The notes under the pieces: model-generated
Databases searched by the model: none
The model's input: only the letters and a program-made list of their open reading frames with translations
Told to the model about the DNA's origin: nothing
Shown here: positions 51,808 through 60,133 of the stretch, one piece after another
Position numbering within the stretch: the stretch's first letter is position 1
How the letters are laid out: each line of letters begins with the position of its first letter
From: Palsa-870 sp035937155
Lineage (GTDB): Bacteria; Chloroflexota; Dormibacteria; Dormibacterales; Dormibacteraceae
Direction of reading: 5' to 3'
Length of the DNA stretch: 64,000 nucleotides
NCBI GenBank assembly: GCA_035937155.1
Contig: DASYVJ010000043.1
Coordinates: forward strand, 1-64,000
Made by a program: the position numbers and the translations under genes

Positions 51808-52992
51808 GTGTTAGGTTCCCCGCTCGTGCAGCGACCCAGCCACTCGCGCGGGTACACCGTGTGGCTGCTGTACGCCGTGTTCGGCAGCATGGCCTTCCTG
51901 CTCAATGGACTCGGGGCTGTGCTGGCCCCCTTGCAGAGGGAGCTCCGCGTCAGCCGCGGGGAGGTGGCGTTCTACCCGAGCCTCTTCGCGGCCGGGCTGG
52001 TCGTTGTGGGCCTTGCCGGAGGGCCGCTCGTAAGCCGGATTGGCCGGGCGGCGGCGCTGCGGCTGGCCATCGCCGGGATGCTGGTGGGCGGGCTGTTGAT
52101 CGCCGCTCCAGTGCGGGTTGGGACGCTGCTCGGCGCGCTCCTCCTCGGCCTGGGTGCCGCGCTGCTGATCCAGCTGGTCCCGGCGGTGCTTGCGGCGCTT
52201 CAGCCACAGGCACCGACCGCGGCCATCGGCGAGGCCAACGCGCTGGCCAGCGCCGCATCGGTCCTTGCGCCGCTGGCCGTCTCCGGAGCGCTGGCGATCG
52301 GCCTCGGGTGGCGTGCCGGCTACCTCGCGGCTCCGCTGCTGGCGCTCGCCGCCATCACCCTGCCTGCCTGGCGGCTCGTGCTGCCGGATGCCCCCAACAC
52401 CTGGAGGGACTCGCAGCCCGCTACCTCGACGCCCATGCTCGGGCGCTGGGTGGACCTGCTGCTCGCGGTGAGTGTGGAGTTCTGCATGGTCTTTTGGGCG
52501 GCGTCTGCTCTCATCTCGTGGGATCACGCTTCGCTCAGTCAATCGCCTGCGCTGGCATCGCTGTTCCTGGTCGGCATGGCCACCGCTCGTGCCATGTCAA
52601 CCCCGATCATTCGCCGGATTCGCAGCCCGCGGATCCTCATGTTGGTGTGCGCCTGTGTCGCGACGGCTGGATTCGCGTTGTTCTGGGCCGCCCCGACGCT
52701 CACGCTCGCAGCCGCGGGGCTCCTCGTGGCCGGTCTTGGAGTGGCCCTCCTCTATCCGACGACTGTGAGCCGAGTCGTCGCCGCGTGGCCGCAGGCACCG
52801 GACCGTGCCGCCGCGCGAGCCGCGCTCGCCTCAGGTCTTGCGATCGGTGGTGCGCCCTTCTTGCTGGCTCAACTGTCGGATGCGATTGGGCTGCGAACGG
52901 CCTTCCTGATCGTCCCCGCCCTGCTCCTGCTGCTCGCCCTCCGCGGCGGGACGGGCGGATTCGCTTGGTCATCGCAAAGTGGAGAATCCTGA
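51808..52992 (+). CDS. Major facilitator superfamily transporter
   Basis: The 394-residue protein has twelve predicted helices with an MFS motif A-like loop (SRIGRAAALRLAIAGMLVGG) after helix 2 and a central charged linker near residues 190-210. It resembles YbfB/CynX-type small-molecule exporters. The GTG start at 51808 is uncertain; the first helix begins near VWLLYAVFGSMAF. The substrate is unknown. The metallophosphoesterase gene follows immediately. Confidence 0.85.
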   Translation: MLGSPLVQRPSHSRGYTVWLLYAVFGSMAFLLNGLGAVLAPLQRELRVSRGEVAFYPSLFAAGLVVVGLAGGPLVSRIGRAAALRLAIAGMLVGGLLIAAPVRVGTLLGALLLGLGAALLIQLVPAVLAALQPQAPTAAIGEANALASAASVLAPLAVSGALAIGLGWRAGYLAAPLLALAAITLPAWRLVLPDAPNTWRDSQPATSTPMLGRWVDLLLAVSVEFCMVFWAASALISWDHASLSQSPALASLFLVGMATARAMSTPIIRRIRSPRILMLVCACVATAGFALFWAAPTLTLAAAGLLVAGLGVALLYPTTVSRVVAAWPQAPDRAAARAALASGLAIGGAPFLLAQLSDAIGLRTAFLIVPALLLLLALRGGTGGFAWSSQSGES

Positions 52993-52993
52993 G

Positions 52994-53740
52994 ATGCGCA
53001 TTGCGGTGCTCTGCGACATCCACGGCAACCTGCCGGCCCTGCAGGCGGTCCTTGCCGAGGTGGAGGAAGCCGGGGTCGACCTGATCGTGTTTGGCGGGGA
53101 CGTGGCGGCCGGCCCGATGCCGGTCGAAACGATCGAATTGCTGGCCGGCTATGGCCGCCCCGCCCGCTTCGTCCGCGGAAACGCGGACCGTCTGATGGTC
53201 GAGAGCTTCGACGGCGCGCGACCGGCGGGTGATGGGCCGGACTCGTGGCCGGCGAGCATGCTCAGCCGCGTCCACCGCGACTTCCTGAGCAGCTTCGAGC
53301 GAACTGTAGAGGTAGCCGTAAGCGAGCTTGGCCTGGTTTTGTGCTGCCACGCCGGCCCAGACAGCGACGAGATACCGATCATCACGCCCGCCACCCCGGA
53401 CGAGGTCATCGCGGAGGTGCTGGCATCCACACAAGCGAACCTGGTGATCGCCGGCCACACGCACATGCAGTTCGACCGCAAGGTCGGCGATCGGCGGATG
53501 GTGAACGCGGGCAGCGTTGGCAGGCCGTACGCCAGGCAGCCGGGCGCGTACTGGGCTCTCCTCGGCCCCGGCGTCGACCTTCGCCGGACTGCCTACGACT
53601 TCGAAGAGGCGGCAGAGTCGGTGCGCCGCACCGAGTGCCCGGATCGTGAGGAGTTGGCGGGCGGCATAGTCCGGCCACCCACAGCCGAGGAGGCCATGGC
53701 CGTGTTCGAGCCGATGGCCGGCCGAACCTACCCGAGCTGA
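52994..53740 (+). CDS. Metallophosphoesterase (YfcE/PrpE-like)
   Basis: ATG 52994 has GGAG upstream. The 248-residue protein carries the calcineurin-like metal ligands: CDIHGNLPAL (Asp-x-His), VFGGDVAAGP (GGD), FVRGNAD (GNxD), CCHAGP and VIAGHTHMQFDR. Members hydrolyse phosphodiesters, phosphoproteins or dinucleoside polyphosphates. It follows the MFS gene with one base between; co-transcription is likely. Confidence 0.88.
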   Translation: MRIAVLCDIHGNLPALQAVLAEVEEAGVDLIVFGGDVAAGPMPVETIELLAGYGRPARFVRGNADRLMVESFDGARPAGDGPDSWPASMLSRVHRDFLSSFERTVEVAVSELGLVLCCHAGPDSDEIPIITPATPDEVIAEVLASTQANLVIAGHTHMQFDRKVGDRRMVNAGSVGRPYARQPGAYWALLGPGVDLRRTAYDFEEAAESVRRTECPDREELAGGIVRPPTAEEAMAVFEPMAGRTYPS

Positions 53741-53886
53741 GAATCTGGGCGGCTGCCGGCCGACATCTGCTCGATCGCCTTGAGATGGCGCATGAGCATC
53801 TTGCGGTCTGACGAGCTCAGACCGGACAGGACGCGATCCTGAACGGCCATACCTAGGGCAAGCCCGCGTTTGAGGGCGCGCCTACC
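53728..53886 (-). pseudogene. C-terminal remnant of a MarR-family regulator
   Basis: A minus-strand frame to TAG at 53728-53730 reads RRALKRGLALGMAVQDRVLS and GLSSSDRKMLMRHLKAIEQM. This is the closing wing-helix and dimer helix of MarR proteins. The winged-helix part is missing; upstream of 53886 the frame becomes Pro/Ser/Thr rich. It overlaps the end of the phosphoesterase gene. Confidence 0.55.
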
Positions 53887-53957
53887 CGACGGCGTCGACG
53901 GGGTCCCCGAAGGCGGCCGATCTCCAACTTGTCATACGCTGACCAAGTCCATGAAAG

Positions 53958-55889
53958 GTGATGTCTAGCTCGCCGCCCGGACCGCCCCCTCCGCCGGGTC
54001 CGTCAACACCGTCAAGGCCGGTGCCGCCGAACCCGATGCGGTCGACCCGCCTCTGGGTCACCCTGGCGATCATCTTGCTGGCCAACGTATTCATCACCAA
54101 CGTGCTGCTCGCACCGGCGCAGCCCACGACGGTGACGCTCTCTTACGACGTCTTCAAGCAGCAGGTCGCCGCCGACAACGTGGTGAGCGTGACCACCACC
54201 GGAGACGCGATCACCGGGGTCACCAAGACACCCGTCAAAGAGTCGTCGACCGGCACGAGTGCCACCCACTTCACGACGCAACACCCGTCATTTGCCAACG
54301 ATGGTCTGGAGACCCTGCTCGAGCAGCACATCGTGACCATCAACGCCAAACCGGCAAATCCCCCTCCTCCGTTGTGGCTGACGCTGCTTTTGAGTTTCGG
54401 CCCGACGCTCTTGATCGTGATCGCGGTCGTGTACTTGATTCGCCGGGCTGCCAGTGCCGGAGGTACCGGCGGCTTGCTTGGTGCCTTTGGTCAAAGCCGG
54501 GCGCGACTCTACGACCCCGAGCGGCCGGGTACCACGTTCGCTGACGTCGCGGGCATTGACGAGGTGAAGCAGGAGCTCCAGGAGCTTGTCGACTTCCTGC
54601 GCGAGCCGCAGAAATACGAGCGCCTTGGCGGCATGGTCCCGAAGGGGGTGCTCCTGATCGGACCGCCGGGCACCGGCAAGACGTTGCTGGCTCGCGCGGT
54701 GGCGGGGGAGGCCAAGGTCCCGTTCTTCAGCCAGTCCGCGTCGGAGTTCGTCGAGGCAATCGTCGGCGTCGGTGCATCACGCGTGCGCGACCTGTTTACC
54801 AAGGCGCGCCAGGCAGCGCCGGCGATTATTTTCATCGATGAGCTGGATGCGGTCGGGCGCAGTCGCGCCTCCGGGATTCGCCTCGGCAGCAATGACGAGC
54901 AGGAACAGACGCTCAACCAGATCCTCACCGAAATGGATGGGTTCGAACCGGGGAAGGGAGTCATCGTCCTGGCGGCCACCAACCGGGCTGATGTTCTCGA
55001 CCAGGCTCTCTTGCGGCCGGGTCGGTTCGATCGGCGGGTGACCCTTCAGCCGCCGGACCGGCGCGGCCGGGCCGCGATCCTCAAGATTCACACGGCAAAA
55101 GTGCCGCTGGCGCCGGACGTGGACCTCGACGAGATCGCCGGAGCAACTCCTGGCCTGGTTGGCGCCGACCTCCGCAACCTGGCCAACGAGGCGGCGCTGG
55201 GCGCGGCTCGCAAGGGCAAGACCAGCGTGTCGTCTGAGGATTTCTTCGAGGCGATCGATCGCGTGCTGCTCGGCACCGAACGCCATTTGATGCTGACGCA
55301 AAGCGATCGCGAGCGCATCGCCTACCACGAGTCGGGACACGCGTTGCTCGGGTTGCTTGTGCCTGGCGCGGACCCGGTGCGCAAGGTGACGATCATCCCG
55401 CACGGTGGGTCCTTGGGGGTGACGATTCAGCGCCCCATCGATGATCGATTCAACTATGGCGAGGACTACCTGCGCGCGAGGATTGTGGGCGCCCTCGGCG
55501 GGCGGGCAGCCGAGCAGCTGGTCTATGGCGTGGTCTCGACGGGAGCTGCCAGCGACCTTCAGCAGGTCACGATGATCGCGCACGAGATGGTGGTGACGTG
55601 GGGCATGAGCCCGAAAATCGGACCACTCGCATTCAGAGATGACGGCGCGGGCGGTGGGTTCGGCATGGCCCGGCCGTACAGCGAAGCAACTGCAAGGGAG
55701 GTCGACACCGAGGTCAAGCGCATCGCCGACGAATCTTTCGAAACTGCCACTCGACTCTTGACCGACCACCGACCCCAGTTGGAATCCCTTGCGCAGGCCC
55801 TTTTGAAAGACGATTCTCTGAACGAGGACCAGATCCTTTCCGTGACAGGCCTGCAGCCGGCCGCCATCCTCGGATACCAGGACGGCTAG
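53958..55889 (+). CDS. ftsH: ATP-dependent zinc metalloprotease FtsH
   Basis: The 643-residue protein has a Pro-rich N-terminus, helix 1 (about 31-52), an outside domain, helix 2 (about 137-160), the AAA domain with Walker A GPPGTGKT (about 235-242), FIDELDAVGRSR and the SRH RADVLDQALLRPGRFDR, and the protease site HESGH (about 457-461). FtsH degrades membrane and soluble regulators. Start is GTG 53958 or ATG 53961. Its last codons are duplicated just downstream. Confidence 0.96.
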   Translation: MMSSSPPGPPPPPGPSTPSRPVPPNPMRSTRLWVTLAIILLANVFITNVLLAPAQPTTVTLSYDVFKQQVAADNVVSVTTTGDAITGVTKTPVKESSTGTSATHFTTQHPSFANDGLETLLEQHIVTINAKPANPPPPLWLTLLLSFGPTLLIVIAVVYLIRRAASAGGTGGLLGAFGQSRARLYDPERPGTTFADVAGIDEVKQELQELVDFLREPQKYERLGGMVPKGVLLIGPPGTGKTLLARAVAGEAKVPFFSQSASEFVEAIVGVGASRVRDLFTKARQAAPAIIFIDELDAVGRSRASGIRLGSNDEQEQTLNQILTEMDGFEPGKGVIVLAATNRADVLDQALLRPGRFDRRVTLQPPDRRGRAAILKIHTAKVPLAPDVDLDEIAGATPGLVGADLRNLANEAALGAARKGKTSVSSEDFFEAIDRVLLGTERHLMLTQSDRERIAYHESGHALLGLLVPGADPVRKVTIIPHGGSLGVTIQRPIDDRFNYGEDYLRARIVGALGGRAAEQLVYGVVSTGAASDLQQVTMIAHEMVVTWGMSPKIGPLAFRDDGAGGGFGMARPYSEATAREVDTEVKRIADESFETATRLLTDHRPQLESLAQALLKDDSLNEDQILSVTGLQPAAILGYQDG

Positions 55890-55968
55890 TCCCTCCCCCG
55901 CGATAGCGGAGGAGGGCTTCGGATACCAGGAAGGCTAGTCCCCTCCCCCGCGATAGCGGGGGCAATCA
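55871..55968. repeat. 49-bp tandem duplication with terminator hairpins at ftsH end
   Basis: The unit 55871-55919, containing the last ftsH codons, stop and a hairpin, is repeated at 55920-55968 with few changes. Each unit has a GATA-loop hairpin (CCGCGATAGCGG core; the second has a 7-bp CCCCCGC/GCGGGGG stem). They lack strong T runs, but the place suggests tandem terminators for ftsH. Confidence 0.7.
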
Positions 55969-56074
55969 GTAAGTCCCATCCTTATCGCCGCTTGCGCGCA
56001 GGGTTAGGGAGAGGGACGAGGGGAAGGAAGAGGGCCGAGGGAACAGCCAAGGCTGTGGCGGCGGTTTCAGTGTC

Positions 56075-56929
56075 ATGACCAAGATCACAGCGAGTGCAGC
56101 CGGCACAATCACGCTTGGCGACCTGACCGTCAATCGAATGGGGTACGGAGCCATGCGCCTCACCGGCCGCGGCATCTGGGGCGAACCCCGAGACCCGGAA
56201 GGCGCGCGTCGAGTCCTGCGGCGCGCCGTAGAGCTGGACGTCAACTTCATCGACACCGCCGATTCATACGGGCCGGAGGTCAGCGAGCGGTTGATCCGCG
56301 AGGCGCTGTGGCCGTATCCGGCGGATCTCGTGATCGCGACCAAGGGTGGCCTGCTGCGCGACGGACCGGACCTCTGGCGCCCGGACCGCCGGCCCAGCCA
56401 CCTGCGCCAGGCACTCGAAGGCAGCCTCAAGCGACTCGGCCTAGAGCGGATCGATCTGTACCAGTTCCACCGGCCGGACCCGGCGGTCCCCTACGAGGAG
56501 TCGATAGGCGAGCTCGTGCGCTTGAAGAACGAGGGCAAGATCCGCCACATCGGGGTCTCCAACGTCAATGAAGCGCAGCTCGGTCATGCGCTGGCTTTGA
56601 CAGAGATCGTGTCGGTCCAGAACCGCTACAACCTTTCGGATCGCGCATCCGAGGGGGTGTTGGAGCAGTGCGAGTCGCTGGGCAAGGCCTTCCTACCGTG
56701 GTATGCGCTGGCGGCCAGCCAGCTGACGCGCGCCGGCAACCGCCTCGAACAGGTGGCGTCAGAGCATGGCGCGACGCCAGGTCAGCTGGCACTGGCGTGG
56801 CTGCTCGCGCGGTCGCCTGTGATGCTGCCGATCCCCGGGACCTCGTCGGTCGAGCACCTCGAGGAGAACATCGCCGCGGTGGCTATCCGGCTCAGCCCGC
56901 ACGACGTGGAGCTGTTCGCCGCCGCCTGA
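56075..56929 (+). CDS. Aldo/keto reductase
   Basis: The 284-residue TIM-barrel enzyme has VNRMGYGAMRLTG, catalytic Asp and Tyr in VNFIDTADSYGPEVSERL, the Lys in VIATKGGLL, the His in DLYQFHRPDPAVPYEE and the NADPH-binding end LPIPGTSSVEHLEENIAA. It reduces aldehydes or ketones with NADPH. Its 3' end overlaps the convergent methyltransferase by 38 bases. Confidence 0.92.
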   Translation: MTKITASAAGTITLGDLTVNRMGYGAMRLTGRGIWGEPRDPEGARRVLRRAVELDVNFIDTADSYGPEVSERLIREALWPYPADLVIATKGGLLRDGPDLWRPDRRPSHLRQALEGSLKRLGLERIDLYQFHRPDPAVPYEESIGELVRLKNEGKIRHIGVSNVNEAQLGHALALTEIVSVQNRYNLSDRASEGVLEQCESLGKAFLPWYALAASQLTRAGNRLEQVASEHGATPGQLALAWLLARSPVMLPIPGTSSVEHLEENIAAVAIRLSPHDVELFAAA

Positions 56930-57644
56930 GCCTGCGCCGGACCACGAAGAGGTCTCGCCCAAAGTCGTCAAGCACCACGGAAGTGTTCAGCGCGAAGCCG
57001 ACCTCCCGTAGGAGGCGTCGCCATCTCACCCGTGGGAAAAGACCGTAGGTGTGGCGGTCGTGCAGCAGGCGTGTCTGACCCTGTTCGTCTCGAATCAGGA
57101 TCGCGAAATCAACCAGATATGAGGTGTCGCGGGAATCGGGATCGGTAGTCCATTGCAGATATCGCACGCTCCCCTGGTCGGTGTCGTTCCCTCCATGATC
57201 GGTGTTCTCGACGAACGTTTCTCCCACGAAGTCCGGGACGAACACCGCCACCCCACCGGGCCGCAAATGCTCGAACGCGGTTTCCATCACAGCACGCAGG
57301 TCGGCCTCGGTGGTCATGTGACAGATGGCGTCATGCACAAAGACAGCGTCAAAGGTTCGGCCTAGCCGCAGCGAGCGTATGTCCCCCTCGACGTGCTCGC
57401 ACTCTGGGTTGAGCGCCTTGCTCACGGCGAGCATCCGCGGGGACAGGTCGACGAGTGTCATCGCGAAATGCGCTTTGAGGTGGGACGCGTTGTTGCCAAC
57501 GCCCGACCCCAGCTCCAGCACACTGTGCGGCACTGGATCACCCGAATCGATAAGCACGCGAGCAAAGTGAGCAGCTTCTGCCCGCAACTCCTCCGGGGCC
57601 GAGAAGACGGGGTACCACTCAGCCAGCTCGCCATAAAGCTTCAT
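56892..57644 (-). CDS. Class I SAM-dependent methyltransferase
   Basis: The 250-residue protein has N-terminal LYGELAEWYPVFSAPEELR, motif I SVLELGSGVGNNASHL, LVDLSPRMLAVSKALNPECE and the later HDAICHMTTEADLRAVMETA and HLRPGGVAVFVPDFV. The C-terminus is very basic (VRRRLRRRRTAPRR). The residues fit glycine/sarcosine-like or small-molecule methyltransferases; substrate unknown. Confidence 0.83.
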   Translation of the reverse strand: MKLYGELAEWYPVFSAPEELRAEAAHFARVLIDSGDPVPHSVLELGSGVGNNASHLKAHFAMTLVDLSPRMLAVSKALNPECEHVEGDIRSLRLGRTFDAVFVHDAICHMTTEADLRAVMETAFEHLRPGGVAVFVPDFVGETFVENTDHGGNDTDQGSVRYLQWTTDPDSRDTSYLVDFAILIRDEQGQTRLLHDRHTYGLFPRVRWRRLLREVGFALNTSVVLDDFGRDLFVVRRRLRRRRTAPRRAG

Positions 57645-57726
57645 CGGTCTTCAATGTTGCGGCCTGGACAGATAGGCGGGCGGCCTCCTCCTCGAAGGCG
57701 GCCCGGTCTGGGCCGCTTGGCACTCT

Positions 57727-57767
57727 TGCAAGATTGGGCGAGGCTGTGCTAGTGTCCTAGTGCGCTA
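57727..57767 (+). promoter_or_regulatory. Probable leaderless promoter and CTAGTG repeats before gntR
   Basis: TTGCAA (57727-57732) and TAGTGT (57750-57755) lie 17 bases apart as -35 and -10 boxes. Transcription would begin about 57762-57767, at or just before the ATG, with no room for a ribosome site. CTAGTG occurs at 57749-57754 and again at 57757-57762, overlapping the -10, as expected for binding of the GntR protein itself. Confidence 0.5.
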
Positions 57768-58198
57768 TGACACCGATACACCCGCGAGCCAGCCTGGGCG
57801 CGATCACATTTCGTCTTGACACAACTTCGGGACTCACGCCGTACCTACAGCTCACGCAGCAGGTCACGCACGCGTTGCGTCTGGGCCAGTTGAAGGTGGG
57901 GGACCGGCTGCCCACCGTTCGCGATGTCGCGGCTCAGCTTGCAATCAACCCCAACACGGTGTTGAAGGCCTACCGGCACCTGGAGATGCAGGGTCTTCTC
58001 GCGAGCCGGCCTGGCACGGGCGTCTTTGTGGCCAAGGAGCTGCGCGGGCCCTCGCCACAGGACCAGGCCGCGCTGCGCCGATCGTTGTTGCGATGGCTGA
58101 ACCAGGCCAGCGCGGCAGGGCTCGACACCGACGGCGCGCAAGCGCTGTTTGCAGACACGATGCGGCAACACACCGTCGACGAGGTGGTCGCCTCATGA
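57767..58198 (+). CDS. GntR-family (YtrA-like) regulator
   Basis: The 143-residue protein has a GntR winged helix: LQLTQQVTHALRLGQLKVGD, LPTVRDVAAQLAINPNTVLK and AYRHLEMQGLLASRPGTGVF. The short C-terminal region without a large ligand domain is typical of the YtrA group, which controls the ABC genes that follow. Its stop overlaps the ATPase start (ATGA). Confidence 0.92.
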   Translation: MTPIHPRASLGAITFRLDTTSGLTPYLQLTQQVTHALRLGQLKVGDRLPTVRDVAAQLAINPNTVLKAYRHLEMQGLLASRPGTGVFVAKELRGPSPQDQAALRRSLLRWLNQASAAGLDTDGAQALFADTMRQHTVDEVVAS

Positions 58199-59091
58199 AT
58201 GTGCTCGAGGCTCGCGGGTTGGGTAAGCGCTACGGGCGCACCTGGGCTCTCAAAGACCTCACGCTTGATGTGCCCGGCGGCCGGATCGTGGCCCTGGTCG
58301 GGCCAAACGGCGCGGGCAAGACGACGTTCCTGCAGCTCGCCATGGGACTCGCAGAACCCAGCGCGGGCACCGTCGTCGCATTTGGCCTGTCGCCGCGTCG
58401 CGACGCTGCAGCCTTCCTCCCCAAGGTTGGCTATGCGGCCCAGGAACCGCCGCTCTTCCGGAGGTTCTCGGTGGGCGAGCTGATGACGATGGGATCGCGT
58501 CTAAACCCCCGGTGGGACGGTCTCATGGCGAAGCGTCGGTTGCAGCGCCTGGGGATCCGTCTCGACCGCTCGGTGGGCTCGCTCTCCGGTGGCATGCGTG
58601 CGCAGGTCGCGTTGGTGCTGGCGCTCGCGAAAATGCCAGACCTTTTGCTTCTCGACGAGCCCATGGCTTCGCTCGATCCGCTTGCCCGTCACGAATTCAT
58701 GCAGCTGCTCATGGCGGCGTCCGCCGAGCAGGGTCTGACGGTCGTGCTTTCCTCGCACATCATCGGCGACCTGCGCGCCACCTGCGACTACCTGGTGGTG
58801 CTTACGCAGGGTCGCACGCAGCTGGTCGGCGACATGGACGCGATCGTGAGCACCCACCAGCGGCTGGTCGGGCCAGTGGAGATGGTGGACGCAGTTGACC
58901 ACGTTCAGGAAATAGTCCAGGTCGAACTCTCGGATCGCCAGGCCAGCCTTCTGGTTCGAATGCGAGGACCGCTTCTCGATCCACATTGGGAGAGCTATCC
59001 GGTCGACCTTGACCAGATCGTTCTGGCTTACTTGAGCCGCGGCTTGTCCGACCCCGGCATCGACCATCTCGCGACAAAGGTGGCGAGTTGA
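58195..59091 (+). CDS. ABC transporter ATP-binding protein
   Basis: The 298-residue ATPase has Walker A VGPNGAGKTT, Q-loop GYAAQEPPLF, signature SLSGGMRAQVAL, Walker B PDLLLLDEPMASLD and switch His in LSSHIIGD. The region after about 215 is an added C-terminal domain. It pairs with the permease that begins at its stop (TTGA overlap). With a YtrA-like regulator this suggests efflux of a drug or peptide. Confidence 0.94.
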   Translation: MNVLEARGLGKRYGRTWALKDLTLDVPGGRIVALVGPNGAGKTTFLQLAMGLAEPSAGTVVAFGLSPRRDAAAFLPKVGYAAQEPPLFRRFSVGELMTMGSRLNPRWDGLMAKRRLQRLGIRLDRSVGSLSGGMRAQVALVLALAKMPDLLLLDEPMASLDPLARHEFMQLLMAASAEQGLTVVLSSHIIGDLRATCDYLVVLTQGRTQLVGDMDAIVSTHQRLVGPVEMVDAVDHVQEIVQVELSDRQASLLVRMRGPLLDPHWESYPVDLDQIVLAYLSRGLSDPGIDHLATKVAS

Positions 59092-60062
59092 TCTGGTTGA
59101 CGTGGCGGCAACAGCGTTTCGAGGCCGCCCTCGCGGCAGTGGTGATCGCCCTCGGCATTGGGGTGCTTGTTCTCACACGACAGGCGATCATCGCCGACAT
59201 CAACGCGCTCGGCATCCCCGATTGCCTTCGCGGCCTGGGTGACAACAACGCGTGTTCGAATGCGTACCAGGCGTTCAAAGACAATTTCGCTTCGCAGCAG
59301 CCGCTCCTTGGAGCGCTCACCTACCTGCCCGTCCTGGTCGGCGTCGTCCTGGCGGCCTCCGTCGCCGTGGAGATGGAACAAGGGACGTATCGTCTCGCCT
59401 GGGCTCAGAGCGTGACGCGCGAGCGCTGGATGCTGACCCGCTTCGGGCTGCCACTGCTGTTCGGTATCGCGATCACAGGGCTGGTCGCGGCGATCACATC
59501 CTGGTGGATGCAGCCGGCGAACCAGGTCCAGGGAGCCCTCCGACCAGGATCCTTCGACGTCCAGGGCCTGCTGCCACCCGCTTACATGGTGTTGGCGTTT
59601 GCCATCACCGTTGCGGCAGGGGTGGTCTTACGCCGCACAGTGCCGGCGGTTGGGCTAGGCATGGTCGCGGGCATCGGCACGCACCTGGCGGTGCAATTCT
59701 GGCTGCGAGCCAACTTCGTCGCGCCGATGTCGTCCGTATGGATGTCCGGGGCCGCTCCGTATGGCCCTCGGGACTGGGTCGTCCAGGGGGGCGCCGGCGC
59801 CAGCAGCTACCTCTACGTTGACTCCGCCGGGCGGCAGCTCTCCTACGAACAGGTCCAGGCCGTCTGCGGCCAGGTGACCGACGCACAATCCAAGGGCGCC
59901 TGGTCGTCGTGCCTCCAAGCGCATCACCTCGGCGAGCTGGTGAGGTGGCAAGCACCGACTCGATTCTGGGAGCTCCAATCGATCGAGACCGCTCTGGTCG
60001 TCGGGATTGCGCTCGCACTCCTGCTCGTCACGGTTTGGTGGCTGCGCAGGCGCACCGTCTAG
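59088..60062 (+). CDS. ABC transporter permease
   Basis: The 324-residue protein has six predicted helices (starting FEAALAAVVIALGIGVLVLT and ending VVGIALALLLVTVWWLRRR) and a characteristic motif VEMEQGTYRLAWAQSVTRER W after helix 2, as in ABC-2 type exporters. A loop of about 70 residues between helices 5 and 6 contains two Cys. The TTG start overlaps the ATPase stop. It completes the gntR-ABC operon. Confidence 0.87.
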   Translation: MIWLTWRQQRFEAALAAVVIALGIGVLVLTRQAIIADINALGIPDCLRGLGDNNACSNAYQAFKDNFASQQPLLGALTYLPVLVGVVLAASVAVEMEQGTYRLAWAQSVTRERWMLTRFGLPLLFGIAITGLVAAITSWWMQPANQVQGALRPGSFDVQGLLPPAYMVLAFAITVAAGVVLRRTVPAVGLGMVAGIGTHLAVQFWLRANFVAPMSSVWMSGAAPYGPRDWVVQGGAGASSYLYVDSAGRQLSYEQVQAVCGQVTDAQSKGAWSSCLQAHHLGELVRWQAPTRFWELQSIETALVVGIALALLLVTVWWLRRRTV

Positions 60063-60133
60063 GCACGGGCAGCATTTCGTAGACCGGCGCCAAAGTTCGC
60101 CGCTCCGAGGTCGATCCAGATACCCTCCGCACG

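Noticed and set aside
53951..53965. Five-codon leader ORF (MKGDV) overlapping the ftsH start
   Set aside because: Too short to support by sequence, and no attenuator or ribosome site accompanies it.
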